Origin: Peronospora farinosa
Lineage: Eukaryota; Oomycota; Peronosporomycetes; Peronosporales; Peronosporaceae
Assembly: GCA_947646735.1 (NCBI GenBank)
Contig: CANTFK010000838.1
Span: 310,001 to 374,000, forward strand
Direction: 5' to 3'
DNA length: 64,000 bases
Positions 1 to 10,703 of this stretch are shown here, one piece after another. Positions within the stretch are counted from its first letter, which is position 1; every line of letters begins with the position of its first letter. The notes beneath the pieces were generated by a model. That model was not told the DNA's origin, did no database searches, and worked only from the letters and a program-made list of their open reading frames with translations. The position numbers and the translations under genes are program-made.

Positions 1-250
1 GAAATGATGGGCGTGGAAGAAATATGGATACACTCATGACTCCGGCCATTAATTCAAGTTTGTTTGCATCAACCATTGAAAAGGGAACAGGATTCATATG
101 GATAGCTTGGATGGGTCGCCCCATACGCCAGTTACGACTCCGAGGAGACCGGTGGAATCGCCAAGATAATTTGGATATGAACAGGCTGGATATGGAGGAC
201 CACGGCAGAAAAATGAGTGTCATATTGCCCAAGGTCAAGATGTTCACGGT

Positions 251-673
251 TTGCCGCCTGGATTAGATGCGCGTGGACATATGCAAGGACAAGATAAAAA
301 AAATGAACAAGCACAAGGGTACCGATCTCAATTCAGATACCCAGATGCAAGAGAGAAGAAACTCGGAATTCGCCCTTTTAATGTTCGAAAACTTTACAAA
401 GGCCTTGGTTCTGATTTTTTGGAATGGAGTGGAAGATTTGAGCGCCAAGTTTTATTGGCACAATCGTCTTGTGGTTTTCTGTGGCCGGAGGATGTTAAAA
501 TTGATTTACTTGGTTTATACCTCTCTAGTACTGCAGAGAGGTATTATAACAGTCAGGTTGCGTTGTGGTGGAGCCAATTACCCACTTTACAGTACGTCAT
601 GGAAAAATTGCTGGAGTCATTCAAGACCAGTATCACGCCGGCCCATGCAATGCGATTATTTACCCAGCCGTAG
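251..673 (+). pseudogene. copia gag fragment
   Basis: This frame reads as a gag (UBN2-like) segment: ...FNVRKLYKGLGSDFLEWSGRF... and ...ALWWSQLPTLQYVMEKL. It aligns by eye with the gag of the minus-strand element (KFSGVEQYKGLGSEFCQRA; EGWWMRNQSIAYLLEQL). A Cys-rich stretch near 955-1040 (CHSCNELG) looks like a decayed CCHC zinc knuckle in another frame. A copia protease motif (LDSGSSTHLVSD) follows at about 1091-1126. Frameshifts separate all these pieces. Confidence 0.7.
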
Positions 674-1590
674 GATCCAAACGGAATTGGCCAGAGCATT
701 ATGTGTATCTAACGGCCATCGCTGAGGTTACCGGAAATGGTGGAGACTATTTGGCTTTGACAATATCGTTCAGTACGCTTCTACAGGAATTCAAACCGTC
801 CTTTTGGCGAAAGGTGATCCTACTAGAAGTGATTACCTGGTGCAAGCCAAGAACTGGCTCACGTTGCCCAGTCTTACGAATTTAACGTGGGAAGGAAGAA
901 GAATCTCGGCCAAGTTTGTTTGGTCCGTTTTGGGAAGACGTGGAAAGGAGATGCGCCGATGTCACTCTTGTAATGAGTTGGGCATATGCGAATTGCGTGT
1001 CTTCAACGAAAACACTCGCCCCAAGTATCATCCAATTTGTCACTGGCCGTCAATGACTTGTCTGATGAATTAAAAGATGTTTGAATCTTAGACAGTGGAT
1101 CCAGCACACATTTGGTCAGTGATGAATCATGGCTTGATAATGTCGAATCCTATCAAGAAACATGTCTTCAACCCGATGACATGTCACTAAAAGTTTCCAA
1201 AAAGGGCTCGGTGACTATGATGGTTACGGCGGGTGGTATTGAAAGAGTGCTAAGGCTTAAGGAAGTTTATTTTGCCGAAGGCGTTAAGTGCAACTTGTAT
1301 CGTATGGAAACTTGGATTAAAAGGGCTACTCACTTGGATACAATGATACTCAACGCGTGCTAGCAGATATAAATTCTGGCAAGTTGCTTTTGACGTAAAA
1401 ATTTATTCGAAATGTTTTGGTGATTTCTTGTCGCGTGGAGAAAAGTACTATGAAAACTGCTGGTTCTATTATGTCAATATTGAATGTGGAAGCGAGCCGA
1501 CAGTGCCAGATGTCTGATGATGTTCATTAGGGTACTTTAATTTAAATTCACAAGCGTCTCGGATACTTGAGCTATGGTACCATTAAGTAA

Positions 1591-2130
1591 TTGGCTCGCG
1601 ATCCATCCTCTGACATTTGTCTAACGGACAAGCGCCGAATCAATTATCTGCCTTGTGCGCAAGGAAAACAGACTAAAATCTGTCAGTCTATTAAGGATAG
1701 TGGTGGTCACTCACCCATCGATCGAATTGAAGGAGTCATCTGCTCGGACATTAAGCGTCCGAAGACTCCAAAAGATCGATTGATTAATCGTTACATGATT
1801 AATTTTGTCGATCAAAAGAGTAATTATTGTCGTGTGTTTCTTTCACGAACCAAGGATGCTGCGGCCAAGAAATTTGAGCATTTTTTTAATTTGTTTCGAG
1901 AAGAAATTTAATGCTAGAGTGCATGTACTTCGCACAGACTCAGGAGGGGGGAACCAGAATGTGGATCTTTTCTGCAAGGAGACGGGCGTATTGAGGCAAC
2001 GCAGTGAAGCAAGAAATCAAGCAAGCAATGGAAAAGCTGAACGAATGCATAGGACAACATGAACATGGCTCGTTGCCAGATATTTGCTTCTAATTTGCCG
2101 CTAAATTTATGGGATGATGCGGTAGAGTAT
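1591..2130 (+). pseudogene. copia integrase fragment
   Basis: The frame at 1591-1911 carries an integrase core start (HSPIDRIEGVICSDIK, then RYMINFVDQKSNYCRVF). The next frame, to about 2130, continues with HVLRTDSGGGN and a KAERMHRTT segment, the copia pattern around the second catalytic Asp and the Glu region. The two parts are split by a frameshift near 1900, so the enzyme cannot be active. Confidence 0.7.
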
Positions 2131-2682
2131 GCTGCGTACATATTAAACCGTGCCTAACAAGTGCGAATTCGGGGAGGGAATCACCGATCAAGGTGCTGAC
2201 ACAACAAACCCCGTCCCTCGGTAAAATTGGTGTTTTTAGCTCAAAACGAATGGTGTACTGAAACCAAAAAAAAACAGAACTTCCGTTAGCGAAGACAACA
2301 AGATATTATTGTTGGGATCGGTGAAGAAACCAAAGGATATCGTTTTTACCTGCCCAAAGATAACGTGGTTTTCGTTACTCAGTATGTGAAAAACATTGAG
2401 ACGCTGGACACGACTCAAAATGAGCAAGTGCAGAAGTTGTTTTTGTAGAATAAATCTGGTCTGGTGGACGAAAAGTTCGCACGAGAAAATGACCACGATG
2501 GCGATATACAAAAATTGAAAACGACGGAGGAGACGACGAGTCGTCATTCAAAAAAAGCGAAGTCGAAGAAACATGCCCAGTGGACACGAAAGAAACAATG
2601 TTGTGACACGGTCTGCGAGCAGAAACATTTCCGACTCAAGACAAATATCGGCCAGGCACAGTATCGAAGATGATGTTGTCAA

Positions 2683-4134
2683 TCAAGTCATTTCTGTTGA
2701 TGATCCACAGAATTTTGGAAAAGCTATGCGTAGTTTAAACAAGACGGTCTGGTCTAAAGCGATTGAGGAAGAGCTGGCAGCTCTGGAAAAAACAACGGTG
2801 CTTGGAATGTCGTTCGCATCCAAAAGAATATTCGGGCTCCGAATTAAAAATGGATTTTTAACATCAAGCGTGATGCTGAAGGTGGTATCAAGCGCTTGAC
2901 TGCGAGACTTGTTGCATGTGGAAACGAGCAAGTTCTTGGCGTCAATTATGGAATTACTTTCGCGGCTGTAATTGATATGCCCAGCTTGAACATGATATTC
3001 GCTCTGGCTAGCTAATGGAAAGTTCCTGCGAAACATGGAGACGTACCTGACGCTTACGTGACAGCGGACAAGGAAGCAAATTTGGACATTGGCATTCGAA
3101 TTCCGCAAGGAATGCTCGTATCGGAGGAGGTAAAGAACAAGCTTGGTGTCTCAAGGAACAATGAGATGGTGCTTGAGCTAAGGAAAGCTTTCTATGGGCT
3201 AAAACAAGCAGAAAGACTATAGAGCAAATTGTTGCACCAAAAGTTGGCTAACATTGGTTATAACTAAAGTCGCATGGACATGTGTGTCTATTTTAGATGA
3301 AAAAAACAACGCATGTTAATTGCTGGAGTTTACGTGGATGACCTCATAGTCACAGGAATGGACCAATGTGCCGTGGACAATTTTTTTGGCGAGCTAATTT
3401 CGTTGTCGTTAAAGGATCTCGGACCTGCTCGTAAGTTTTTGGGTATGCGAATTCAATACGAGGAAGAAAAGGGGCACAATTTTGATTAAGAGGTCAAAAT
3501 TCTTAACATGCTGAAGGAGCACGGTCTCGAAATGGAATATGGTGTACGTGTACCAATTATCTGACCTGGAACGATACTGAAAATTCTATGCCGAAATTAT
3601 TACCGGTACGCACGAAAAAGTTGCGCCTCTATATGGTTGGAAAAGGAGATGATTTAAATGTTTTGCAAGTATTTAAATATAGCGATGCGGATCTTTCTGC
3701 AGACAAGGGTGACAGAAAATCAGTCACGGGTGGTCTAATTACTGTCGATAATATGCCGGTGAGCTAGATGTGCAAAAACAAGGTGGGTTCTCGATCTCTA
3801 CTATGGAAGCTGAATATACGGCTGCGTCGACTTTGGCTCGAGAACTTTTGGGCGTTCGTGAATCGGTACAAAAATTAAATCTAAAATCTGAAGAGCCGAT
3901 GCCACTGCGAGTGAATAAGCGGAACTAAAGCAACTCGACGGCGAAAGGGTCTTGGACAAGGTCAAACATATTAATGTGCGCATCAAGGTTGTCGGAAATT
4001 TCACCAAGCGTAAAATTATTAAGCTGGAATATCGAGAGACCGGAAGTATGCCAGCGGACATACTAACCAAGGCATTGACTGCACCAAGATTGAATGCATT
4101 GCGCCAAGTAATCGGTTTAAATCAAATCGATTAA
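2683..4134 (+). pseudogene. copia reverse transcriptase and RNase H fragments
   Basis: Pieces in several frames read KTVWSKAIEEELAALEKT (start of the RVT_2 domain, about 2740-2800), AGVYVDDLIVTGM (RT catalytic YVDD box, about 3320-3360), KDLGPARKFLGM, and at the end the RNase H tail MPADILTKALTAPRLNALR (4047-4103). Multiple in-frame stops show decay. The final stop at about 4134 lies roughly 60 bp before the 3' LTR. Confidence 0.75.
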
Positions 4135-4196
4135 ATGTCGACGATGACAGAGCAAGGTTTAAGTGTTATGTCAAGGACATTGTCGACACGGAGGAG

Positions 4197-5372
4197 TGTT
4201 GGAAGGCAAGCTTCAAGATGATGTGCCATTAATCTCGTCGAGAAGCGAAGTAGCAATATTTAGCAATGTGTGGATCGTTCAAAGTTAAATGTGGTCCACA
4301 CCTTGTAGATCGAACGCGTTACGCCGTTCAGCGATCGGCCGACCGTGATCCGTCATCCGCTATCCGTCAACCGCGATCCGTCAACTGCAATCCGACGACC
4401 GCAATCCGTCAACCACGATCCGTCAACCGCGATCCGTCAATCGGGATCCGTCAATCGCGATCCGCCGACCGCGATCCGTCAACCGTGATCCGTCAATTGC
4501 GATCCGCCGACCGCGATCCAAGATATATTTTCCACACCTTGAGATCTGGTTTTTTTGAAAGGGAAACACATGGCAGTAGATACTAGGCTACAGATAGGCA
4601 GAATCGTATGTTTTGGTATGTGATTGGTTAACATTAAACAGAGTTCGAAATTACATCTAAGAAACACAGGCTAATCTTCCGGGTGGGATAAATTTGGCCC
4701 CTTTGGCGACTCAAGAGCATCTGCTACGCTACGACGCAAGTGATGTCCCTGGATTTTTTTGCCGAGGATTACAAGAATTCTCAAAACAAACAACTCCCCT
4801 GCGATTGGACGCAGTATAACAAGAAAAACGGACATGGTACATGATCGCGAGACGGCTCAAGTGGTCAAAAGATCAAGTATATCAGGTGGATCAAGTATCT
4901 ACATTTTTGGACAAGGCGAGATCAAAGTGACTCGGATAGAGCACCTACAAGAGCTCCTCGACCGCGTAATGATTTCCGCACGGTCGACCCCCTAACCAAT
5001 TCCAAACACGGTAGAGTTTAGGATCGATTCAAGTCCACCGAGAAGAGTGCTACACGCCCTACCGACGGGTACACAAGGTGAGGAAGTAACGTTGCACGGA
5101 AATGGAGTACCCCCTCCGATAGTCGGCTGTCTGAGCGCCTGTGAAGAGTCGGAATCACATCAGGATTTTTGTGAACCCCCCTCCACAACAATCTGGTACA
5201 GACTGAGTGTTGATAATCATGTTACGCCGAACACCTGTGTGGGGTTTCATTATATAATTTATTCTATTATATAGACTTCAAGCTAGATAGAGGAATAACA
5301 AAATAAATATCACTCGCTCTTTTGCATTAAAAATTGGGTGTGCTATTGTTGTCCTTTTTTCAACTTCTAACA
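4197..5372 (+). repeat. Probable 3' LTR region of the plus-strand copia element
   Basis: It starts TGTTGGAAG directly after a GGAGGAG tract and ends CTTCTAACA, an imperfect terminal inverted repeat (8 of 9) typical of LTR ends. At about 1.18 kb it is long for a copia LTR and contains a 14-bp tandem array, so it may be an LTR enlarged by repeat growth or by insertion of other material (4690-5270 has an open but unrecognised stretch). No second copy is in the window to confirm the boundaries. After 5372 about 23 bp separate it from the next element's target site. Confidence 0.5.
4331..4519 (+). repeat. 14-bp tandem repeat array (consensus GATCCGTCAACCGC)
   Basis: About 13 units of GATCCGTCAACCGC and variants (GATCCGCCGACCGC, GATCCGTCAATCGC) follow without spacers. 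The unit is 14 bp, so translation shifts frame each repeat and gives a low-complexity SxxRDPSTVIRQ-like peptide that is not a real protein. Variants alternate in higher-order blocks, suggesting growth by unequal exchange or replication slippage inside the LTR region. Confidence 0.85.
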
Positions 5373-5403
5373 TGACAACCATGGCGCTGCCTGAGCGTAG
5401 TTT

Positions 5404-5605
5404 TGAAATGGAGAGACTTGTGCACGAGAGAGAAATTTAGAGAGTAAGTAAAGTTTATATTTCTGAACATAGCAACTCGCATTTTGAACCTACTTCGTGT
5501 TGGTTTTACACAACTGTTGCCTAAAGTCATCCGGCAGTGTAACTGCTCACGCGACTGCTCCCAGGAGTCGGCCAGCTCAGCGACTGTTCCCCAAGATTTA
5601 CAACA
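5404..5605 (-). repeat. 3' LTR of the minus-strand copia element
   Basis: Plus-strand reading runs TGAAATGGAG ... CAACA. It matches 10208-10410 almost base for base. The inner edge is next to the polypurine tract on the minus strand, which identifies this copy as the 3' LTR. Confidence 0.88.
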
Positions 5606-7019
5606 CTCCTTCCTGACTCATGGGAGAGTCAGGCAACAGAAGTTTGTACTTACTTGAGTCCCATCTCCAGCCGCAATTTAAAACCCGTGGCGCTGGCAGT
5701 GCCTTGGTCTGAAGATCGGCTAGCATGTCGTGTGACTTTACGAAGCTTGTCTTGACGACTTCTTTCGTAGCATATTCCCGCAGAAACTTGAGCTTCACGT
5801 CCACATGTTTTGCACTTGCCGAGCTGGCCTCATTTTCAATTTGTTCAATAGCGGCTTGATTTTCCATAGCTAGCACAATTGGCGTCTTCACTTGCAATTC
5901 TAGCTCAGAGAATAGTTTCTTTAGTCCAAGCACCTCTTGACCTCCTGCAGCTGCAGCGACGAACTTTGCTTCCGCAGTCGAGACTGCAACCGCCGGCTTT
6001 TTTTTGCAGTGTCATCCGAAGGTCGCACCATTAACCATGATTACTGCCGCGCTCACAGACTTACGGTCTTTACGATCTCCAGCAAAGTCTGCCTCCGTGA
6101 AGCAGGTGATGCGGACTGGGATCAAATTTCCTTCATCCACACGTAGGTCCAATTTTAAAGGATTGAGAGCCAATTAGGTACCAAGCAACCCGTTTGGCCA
6201 ATCTCCAGTCTTGTATCATCGGTGCATGGCATTGTAGTGTGACCCTATGCACCGCAAAGCCGATATCAGGTCGCGTGCACCGGGCTACCCAGAGTAGACT
6301 CCCGATCAATGACTGAAATTCTCTTATGCTTGGTAGTCCAGCTTTGCCACTCGATATCAATGGTAGAGCCACTGCTCCTTCCAGACTTGGCTCTTCATCT
6401 CCAATCGGCGATCGTACCGCGTTTGCGAATCTAGTCCGAAACGTGTGAGCATCTCAGCAATTGTGCTCTCCTGGTTCAATGCATAGCCTGGTCCGTCCGG
6501 CTCCACTTGCATGCCAATGAACTTGGCCGCCTCCCCCAGGTCCTTCAGCTCTAGCACCTGCATGTAATTAAAGAACGCATCCACGCGACCTGTACTTGTC
6601 GCGGTCACCAGTAAATCGTCGACGTATGTTCCAATCACTGTCGTTCCACTTAAATCCACTTTGTAAAATATACAAGTATCCGTGATACATTGCACGAAAT
6701 TTAGCTCGAGGAGTGTCTTTCTGAGCAGTTGGTGCCAAATACGCCCGGATTGTTTTCGCCCATATAAGCTTTGCTTAAGACGCAACGCAAGGTCCTTCAC
6801 GCTTGACACGCCCAGCTTTTGCAACAAACTTGACGGTACTCTCATGCCGTCGGGGACATATAGTAGAATGTCGTACTCTTCTTCGGTCATCGCTTGGACG
6901 TAGGCCGCTGGCACGTCTACGTGCCTAGCGCTTACACCCCAAATCATCGAAATAATTAAAATTACTGTGACGCTCTCTTTTTCCATCACTGCAGCAAAAG
7001 TGAGGACAAAGTCAACCAC
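5598..7019 (-). pseudogene. copia reverse transcriptase and RNase H
   Basis: 7019-6357 encodes a long RVT_2 segment with ARHVDVPAAYVQA, LRLKQSLYGRKQSGRIWHQLL and the catalytic TYVDDLLVTA. It continues in other frames with the connector (REFQSLIGSLLWVARCTRPDIGFAVHRV, 6372-6133) and the RNase H end (ENQAAIEQIENEASSASAKHVDVKLKFLRE ... LADLQTKALPAPR, 5933-5660). At least two frameshifts separate the parts. This is the best-preserved polymerase in the window but is not a complete reading frame. Confidence 0.85.
5612..5633. repeat. Perfect hairpin beside the 3' LTR
   Basis: CCTGACTC-ATGGGA-GAGTCAGG: 8-bp perfect arms with a 6-nt loop, 6 bp inside the left LTR. The arms overlap the polypurine-tract side of the element, so the hairpin would form in the element RNA just upstream of the plus-strand primer. 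Confidence 0.7.
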
Positions 7020-8154
7020 AAGTAGTTGCTTATTTCCACACGCAACAAGACGCGCTTTGAACTTTTCAACTTGGCCGTTACCACGTCGTTTCTTCTTGTA
7101 AGCCCACTTCGTGTGGAGCCGCTTGGCATCAGGCTCACACTTGATCAGCGTCTACTTCTCATTTGCTTTAAACGACCGCAGTTCTTCAACTTCTGCCTGC
7201 TCCCAAAGGTCACTGTGGGGGTCACGCCGGGCCTCTTTGTAAGATTTAGGGTTTGGCCCGTATTCAACTTCTGGTGCGGTTGGTGTATTCGCGGATTTTT
7301 CGACCACTGCTAGCACATCAGACGAGGCTCTGATTCAGGCGACAGCACTTCCTTTTCAACTTCATCTGCCTCGATTTGTCGACGCGACTTCTTCTTTTTG
7401 CGCATAGATCGTCTAAGCTTGGAATCCTCTGCAGTTTTGTTGGCATTTCGCGCGCCTTGCAAGCTGTCCAACCCCCTTTGGGAACTGCGCTGCTGTCATG
7501 AGCATCATCATTGCCTGCTACAACAGTAGTATACCCGTTCTTTTTTCTCTGCAGTTCGTCGTCGCCTAACGTTTCGAGCGCCTGTCGAATTTGCTCGTTA
7601 CAGCAGTTCCTAACGTCTCGATTGCGCTGATGTGGCGCGTCGTCGTCACCTTTCGATCTTTTGATAGTAAAACCTTGTAACCTTTAGTTTCGTCATTTTT
7701 TCAATGATATATCCTCTCACCGCGTGTCGCTCAAAATTCTTCTTCTTCGTATTACGAAAAGCCATGCATGGCGACCCGAACACTACGATGTCGGTCAGGT
7801 CTGGAACTTGTCAAGTCAAAAGCTCGAGGGGTGACGCCCTGTTCGCGATCGCACGCGTTGGGATGCGTTTCAGAATGTACGTAGCTTAGTCAGCTGCATC
7901 GCTCCAAAATGTGAGAGCAATTTTTGAGCCGAAGATCATGCATCGAACCATGTTCATTATAGTTCGGTGCATACGCTCAGCTTTTCCGTTGCTAGCTTGA
8001 TTTGCAGTTCACCCACTTGGCGAGCTACTCCTTGTCGATTACAAAGAAAGTTCACGTTAGCGTATTCACCTCCTCCATAAGTGCGGATGACATGCACGCG
8101 ACAGTCGAAACGTTTCTTGAAAAATACGAGAAAGTGATTAAACTTTTTGGCAGC

Positions 8155-8628
8155 TTAATCTTTTGTTTTTCCTGCAAACACACGCACGTAATCTTTCTTG
8201 TGATCCACGAAGTTGACCATATAGCGATTTCCGTGTCGATCGACCGGCGTGATGGGCCCTTTCAAGTCACTGCAAATTACACCGCCTACGCGGTCGATTG
8301 GCGAGTTCTTTCCTAAATTTCGCTGACTTGGTGGCTTTTCCTTCGTCGCAGATTTGACAATGCACGCTCGTAAGCTTAATTTCCGACTCGGGCTCGCGAA
8401 CCATACGCTTGAAGGTATTGAAAGACAAGTGGCCAAATCGACTGGAAAATCCATCAGGGTGCCTTCTTGATAATCCGAAGCAAGTGGCTGTCCGACGACT
8501 GCATTCGTCACTATGTCTAAAAATGTCGTTTTCTGTAACCGAGGGGAGCAAAGTTTTGCCACCAGCACGTTTGCTTCTAATTTTAGGTGAAATACCGTTT
8601 GAGACGGTGAGCCCTTTGCAATAAACAT
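8155..8628 (-). pseudogene. copia GAG-pre-integrase and integrase core fragment
   Basis: One frame ends NSPIDRVGGVICSDLKGPITPVDRHGNRYMVNFVDHKKDYVRVF (integrase core). The overlapping frame at 8551-8267 holds the HHCC-type zinc region (RFGHLSFNTFKRM ... CQICDEGKATKS). A frameshift near 8300 lies between them. A copia protease motif (ILDSGASRHLVRDV) sits upstream on the same strand at about 8861-8902. Confidence 0.8.
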
Positions 8629-8902
8629 GCTTTCATGACGCGATTCAATGCGGCATCCTTACTTAGCCAATATCCCAAACAGTTTGAATTACGCGATAGC
8701 AGCGGCGCTTAATACACGTTGCTCAGCTTAAGCTCGAACTCCTTCCTTACGGAAATACCGATAAGCGTCACACTGCTCTTCTTTGTAACTTGGAGCCGTT
8801 CGTTGCTAGGAAGGAGTAGCCATTGGTCTCGTTACAGTCCACGGCGTGTTCCAGCATCGAGACGTCGCGAACCAAGTGTCTACTTGCACCGCTGTCCAAA
8901 AT

Positions 8903-10200
8903 TCAGTGATCCAACTCCATAGCGTCCCCATGCGCTGCAAGAGCCCAGCGAGTCTTCTCACTAGCACTGACGCTGTCTTTCGTTTTCTTGGTTTTGCACT
9001 CTCTGGCTATGTGGCCGGGTTTTCCGCACGTAAAACATTTTCTTGACTCACCCACTGCATTTACGACGCCCTTTACGTGATTCCTTATCGGGCGATCATC
9101 ATCCTCAATCTCTTGCGCCCATGCCAAGATTTCTTGTGCATGGTGAAGATAGTCAGTGCGACCTGGATCATATCGTCCCATGATCGCAACCTTCATGTGT
9201 GGCGCAGCGTAGTTCACAACGCTTTCAAGTACCATTTTGTCGCTGGTCTCACTCGAATGCATGAGAGCCGTGAGGTATAACAGGTGCTCGGTCCATGTAC
9301 GCGAGCTGCTCTTTTTTGACCCGTACATATGCACAGCTTGGTGATGGGAAATGTTCACCTTAAAAGCGAGCCACAGCTGCTCGAGCAGATATGCGATACT
9401 TTGGTTACGCATCCACCATCCTTCAATGTGTGCTTGATAATACTTCAAGGACGTTCCCTCCAGATGCTTCTGGAGCTTGTTCGCCTTAACTCGTTCAGTC
9501 CATTTGTACCCGCACCCGAGCTCAGGCATCTTAATGGCCTCAATGAATAGTAGCGCCCTCTGGCAAAATTCACTTCCCAGTCCTTTGTATTGCTCCACTC
9601 CGCTGAACTTTCCGATCATCAACGTTAAGTCTCTAGCGTTGGGCACGCGATGTCCATTAAGACCCGGCAAGCATCCAGGGTCTGCGTACGGAGTTGGGGG
9701 CGGTGCTTGTTGATGATGCGCCTGAGCTTGATACTCTGCTTGCGCTTGGTCTGCCGCTTGTGCTTCCAACGCAGCTTGTGCCCCCACCGCACCTTAACTA
9801 ACCCGCGCCTGTGCTTCGGCGCGCCTGTAAAATCTCCCAGCCCCAAACGGTCCCATACCAGGGAGTTCGTCGATCTGCATCGGCGTACGCCCTAGCGCAC
9901 TGCCGCCATCTATTGCGCGACGAAAATCGCTTCCAGCGAATGCCGCTTGCACCCATCCGTTCGTCGCCCAGGTTGTGCATGTTGCATGAGTGGCGAGACA
10001 GGCGAAACGTTTGACACGCTTACACTAGCTCTTTCAATAGTGTCTATGCGTGTCTCCAACCGCGTGAGTGCTGCGAGCACGCGCTCCATGTTGGACAGTG
10101 ACGTCTCCTGGTCAGGGTCGCTCCTTTCGCGAGCGACCGCTCGGGTCGGGGGTGTTCGTACCTCGCCGACAGAATGCTCAGACCCGTCGCTTGGGTTCAT
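8903..10200 (-). pseudogene. copia gag with CCHC zinc knuckle
   Basis: Translation begins at ATG 10200 (MNPSDGSEHSVGEV), three nt past the LTR plus primer-site overlap, runs to about 9910, then continues after frameshifts at 9787-8903. The C-terminal part has a zinc knuckle of CX2CX4HX4C form (CFTCGKPGHIAREC, near 9045-9005). Mid-protein low-complexity Gln/Ala (QAQAEYQAQAHHQQAPPP) is typical of oomycete copia gag. Confidence 0.8.
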
Positions 10201-10204
10201 AACC
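10188..10204 (-). promoter_or_regulatory. Candidate primer-binding site of half-tRNA type, overlapping the gag start
   Basis: Three nt inside the 5' LTR the minus strand reads GGTTATGAACCCAAGCG. It resembles the complement of the anticodon loop of eukaryotic initiator tRNA-Met (GGTTATGGGCCCAGC), not its 3' acceptor end. Drosophila copia and yeast Ty5 are known to prime from this internal tRNA region. The ATG within it is the gag start codon (10200-10198). The match has two mismatches plus one extra A. Confidence 0.55.
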
Positions 10205-10207
10205 TAT

Positions 10208-10410
10208 TGAAATGGAGAGACTTGTGCACGAGAGAGAAATTTAGAGAGTAAGTAAAATATATATATCTGAACATAGCAACTCGCATTTTGAACCTACTTC
10301 GTGTTGGTCTTACACAACTGTTGCCTAGAGTCATCCGGGAGTGTAACTGCTCACGCGACTGCTCCCAGGAGTCGGCCAGCTCAGCGACTGTTCACCAAGA
10401 TTTTTTAACA
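10208..10410 (-). repeat. 5' LTR of the minus-strand copia element
   Basis: This is the direct repeat partner of 5404-5605. On the minus strand it starts TGTTAAAAAATC and ends ATTTCA. The flanking 10411-10415 is CGTAG, the right copy of the target-site duplication. Confidence 0.88.
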
Positions 10411-10436
10411 CGTAGCCTATCAGTCACGAGGAGGAG

Positions 10437-10703
10437 TGTTAGTAATTGCATATCTAGTCGTATAGCTGTTTCTGGCGACGCAAAAGGACGCGTCATTTTG
10501 GTAGTGCTAGGTGTCGAATAGGAGGCAGCGAAGAGGTGTTTGAGGAGTCGAGGGCGACGCTAGAGAGCGATTGGCGCAGAGAGATTGCAGCTAGCGAGCA
10601 CAGAAAGAGCGACAGAAGCGAGGGATGAACACAGAATTTATTTCACCTATTACACATCACGTCCATCCTTTCTTACAATTCCAATACCATATTTGACCCA
10701 ACA
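10437..10703 (+). repeat. Probable copia LTR remnant (third element)
   Basis: A GAGGAGGAG tract followed by TGTTAGTAATTGC at 10437 is the arrangement of a copia polypurine tract and 3' LTR, as seen at 4191-4200. The likely end is CCCAACA near 10703. The element at 5404-10410 inserted about 20 bp upstream of this boundary, so the two were nested. The right end is uncertain because no second copy is present. Confidence 0.42.

Larger units (their letters stand above)
1..4196 (+). mobile_element. Decayed Ty1/copia retrotransposon, internal region (5' end outside window)
   Basis: Fragments of gag, protease, integrase, reverse transcriptase and RNase H lie in order on the plus strand, the copia order (integrase before RT). 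All are broken by stops and frameshifts, so no intact polyprotein remains. The protein pieces resemble those of the minus-strand element at 5404-10410, for example the SPIDR...GVICSD integrase motif found in both, so the two are related families. The 5' LTR is not in the window. The 3' boundary is set by a purine-rich tract (GGAGGAG) directly before TGTT at 4197. Confidence 0.85.
5404..10410 (-). mobile_element. Decayed Ty1/copia retrotransposon with both LTRs
   Basis: Direct repeats of about 203 bp at 5404-5605 and 10208-10410 flank minus-strand gag, protease, integrase, RT and RNase H, in copia order. The LTRs differ at roughly 8-10 positions (about 95% identity), so insertion is old but not ancient. 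The 5-bp sequence CGTAG occurs at 5396-5400 and again at 10411-10415, a target-site duplication exact at the right edge and three T from TGAAATGG at the left. A polypurine tract (AGGAAGGAG, minus strand) abuts the left LTR. Frameshifts in gag and integrase make it non-autonomous. Confidence 0.9.

Noticed and set aside
4331..4519. Repeated array considered as CRISPR
   Set aside because: Units are 14 bp with no spacers, in a eukaryotic LTR; it is a simple tandem repeat.
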